Virus record (IMG/VR): IMGVR_UViG_3300042890_001842
Coordinates: 1 to 64,000 of that record
Reading direction: 5' to 3' (one strand)
DNA: 64,000 bases
Source of the DNA: a virus
In this document: positions 62,267-64,000 of the stretch, one piece after another
Numbering within the stretch: position 1 is the first letter of the stretch
How the letters are laid out: every line of letters starts with the position of its first letter
Program-made: the position numbers and the translations under genes
Notes under the pieces: model-generated
Database searches by the model: none
The model's input: only the letters and a program-made list of their open reading frames with translations
Told to the model about the DNA's origin: nothing

Positions 62267-64000
62267 TATTTACTCCTATTGTATCCGATTCTCTTTAATT
62301 CTTTTACTTCAAGGTCAACAATGTATCTTCCGATTTCTTCCTTTGTAAGACTTTGAGGTATGTTATATGTATTCTGCATAACAACATTGCTTCCAAATAT
62401 TGGAGCCTGTCCTCCGCTAGCCATAGATACTCTATTTGATGTTCTGCTTGGAACAGAGTACTTTGTTGCTAATCCTCCCATTGCCATTCCATTAATTTTA
62501 TCAAGCAATGGTACTCCAACATTTTGAACTGATTGAGCTCTTATTACATACTCTCCACTTGAAAGCATTGCTGGTATGGAATCAGAAGTTCCGCTTCCTG
62601 GACCTCTTATAATACCACCCATGGCTTTACCCTGCGCTCTTGTCTCCCATGAGTTTGGATCCATATTTCCTTGTGGACCGTAGATCTTATACTTAACTCC
62701 CTTGTATTCAAGAAAGTCTCCAGGTTTTAATCCTTTATCTTGAATTAATTGCTTTCCGCCCTTTGTGCTTAGGGTACCTCTTTCGTTTAATTCGTAAGAT
62801 CTAAATCCAGCACCACTATTAACTTTAAGAGGATTATTAGCTCCGTATTGAGGTGCACCTTCTTTACTCATGTCCAACTTCTTGCCATTTATATAAATGT
62901 CGCCAGTTGTACTAATTCCTTCTTTAGACAAAGCCTCTGAAAGACCCTTGTCCAGTCCACTCAAAAGATTCATTGCAGTTGTAGCGATATCTTCTGGTCC
63001 CAATTTTCCGTTAACAACATCTGGAAGTCTGGCAGTTCCTACTGGCAATCCAGCCTTTTGAACCGCATTAATAAAATCAGCAGCAAGACCCTTAAACTCA
63101 GCAGTTGTTTTAAACTTTGCTAAATCATCTTTATTGGCAAGTAGTGCAAGCTTAAGTCTAGACATTGCACCATTTACGCCATCAATTTCTGTTTTTTGTT
63201 TTGCAATTTTTGAAGTTAGTGCGTCTAAGCTTTCTCCAGCAAGTGCTGCTTTGTCAGCTAACTTTTCATTTTTATTTTGAATAGCTTCTCTTTGTGCTTC
63301 TAAAGGCTTGACCTGTTTATCTCTGTCAGCATCGATCTTATTCATTGCAAGAGTAGTTTGTCTACCAGATACAAGCTCACGCATTCTTAATTGTGCTTGT
63401 GCGGCAGCTTGCATATCTCCAGTTGCTATATTTTGCTGATATTCTAATTGAGCTTTTTGTAACTCAAGTTGATAATTTTCTCCTGCTGCTTGATCTTGCA
63501 ACGCTTTCTTTCTTGCATCAGCCTCTTCATTAATTTTTTTAATCTTTTTATCAATTGCTCTTATTGCATCACGATCTTTAATCTGTTCAGCTACCGTCTG
63601 TCCCTTGGTAGCCTTAAGCAATTCTTTTTGTCTTGCTGTAAGTTTATCTAGGTTTTCATACTGCTTTTTTAATAGCCCCGTTTTATTTGTTTCAACTACA
63701 GCTTTTTGAACTGCAACTGATAGCTTGTATAATTGATCTACTTGATCAGTATTTAACTGTGTTAAATCTCCAGCAAATCCAGCAGCTTGAATTCTTAACT
63801 TTTGCCAAATGCTTAATATGGTATCTGAAGATGTAGCAAACTTCTTAACTTCTGGGTTTTGCTTAATTAGGTTTTGTAAAACAGCATCTCCAATTGGTTT
63901 CTGTTCTTTAACCTTAGCATTAATCATAGAGATCTGCTTATTCTCTGCTTCGTATAAACTTAACTTTTGAGTCTTTCCAGTCTTATCTTTTTTAGCAGCT
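62266..64000 (-). CDS. tape-measure protein, C-terminal part (runs off the window)
   Basis: The frame stays open to base 64000 (at least 577 residues), so the start lies outside. N-terminal part shown is long, helical, Lys/Gln/Ala-rich. The C-terminal part has GGIIRGPGSGTSDSIPAMLSSGEYVIRAQSV and a second MAMGGLATK, hallmarks of tape-measure C-termini. Sets tail length. Confidence 0.88.
   Translation of the reverse strand, partial: AAKKDKTGKTQKLSLYEAENKQISMINAKVKEQKPIGDAVLQNLIKQNPEVKKFATSSDTILSIWQKLRIQAAGFAGDLTQLNTDQVDQLYKLSVAVQKAVVETNKTGLLKKQYENLDKLTARQKELLKATKGQTVAEQIKDRDAIRAIDKKIKKINEEADARKKALQDQAAGENYQLELQKAQLEYQQNIATGDMQAAAQAQLRMRELVSGRQTTLAMNKIDADRDKQVKPLEAQREAIQNKNEKLADKAALAGESLDALTSKIAKQKTEIDGVNGAMSRLKLALLANKDDLAKFKTTAEFKGLAADFINAVQKAGLPVGTARLPDVVNGKLGPEDIATTAMNLLSGLDKGLSEALSKEGISTTGDIYINGKKLDMSKEGAPQYGANNPLKVNSGAGFRSYELNERGTLSTKGGKQLIQDKGLKPGDFLEYKGVKYKIYGPQGNMDPNSWETRAQGKAMGGIIRGPGSGTSDSIPAMLSSGEYVIRAQSVQNVGVPLLDKINGMAMGGLATKYSVPSRTSNRVSMASGGQAPIFGSNVVMQNTYNIPQSLTKEEIGRYIVDLEVKELKRIGYNRSK

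Overview
The window is a piece of a large, AT-rich tailed double-stranded DNA phage genome. It encodes both terminase subunits, the C-terminal part of a tape-measure protein, minor tail and fibre proteins, a CHAP endolysin with holin-like neighbours, and a phage replisome (DnaE, DnaB, primase, SSB, RecA). The host is very likely an actinobacterium: there is a WhiB-type Fe-S regulator, an Lsr2-C-terminus-like mini-protein, many leaderless starts behind sigma70-type promoters, and numerous small proteins of the kind shared among actinobacteriophages. The base composition together with PstS, Hsp20, 2-oxoglutarate oxygenases and sugar-modifying genes suggests a phage of an aquatic, AT-rich actinobacterium. 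The exact host is inference. No integrase, repressor or sigma factor was recognised, so a lytic lifestyle is the simpler reading.

Layout. 1-8505 (+ strand): about 21 mostly tiny genes of unknown function, a DUF932 gene and tRNA-Asp, expressed from a repeated promoter module. 8506-9035: a convergent intergenic region with three perfect DnaA boxes, tandem 10-bp repeats, G-rich direct repeats and terminators, a candidate replication origin. All later genes are on the - strand. 9036-13600: small zinc-binding and membrane proteins, a 2OG oxygenase, endonuclease VII and a GT61-like glycosyltransferase. 13687-20164: small basic proteins, an exported Ala-rich protein, thioredoxin, a pyrimidine-dimer glycosylase-like protein, an Ntn (proteasome-like) hydrolase and WhiB. 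20206-25798: a head-associated protein, the lysis cassette, a lipoprotein, a surface PA14 protein and PstS. 25875-29159: FmdB-like protein, 2OG oxygenase, SNase, Hsp20, SDR and a sugar/choline-kinase-like protein. 29168-34861: tRNA-Met, TerL, TerS, nucleotidyltransferase and a GT25-type glycosyltransferase. 34858-47452: recombination and replication block. 47535-64000: tail fibre, minor tail and tape-measure genes.

Regulation is the most distinctive part. Ten sites on the + strand have TGTCAG exactly 10 bp upstream of a TANNNT -10 box. Six of them carry a TGTGA-N6-TCACA palindrome (CRP/GlxR type) or a one-mismatch version, at positions that fall on one face of the helix (about -64, -74 or -82). 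Most of these transcripts share a CA-rich leader ending in CGAAAGGA. The - strand genes instead use host-like -35/-10 or extended -10 promoters, several giving leaderless mRNAs. This points to two expression classes, one wired to a host cAMP-type regulator.

Functions were assigned by reading motifs, without database searches.
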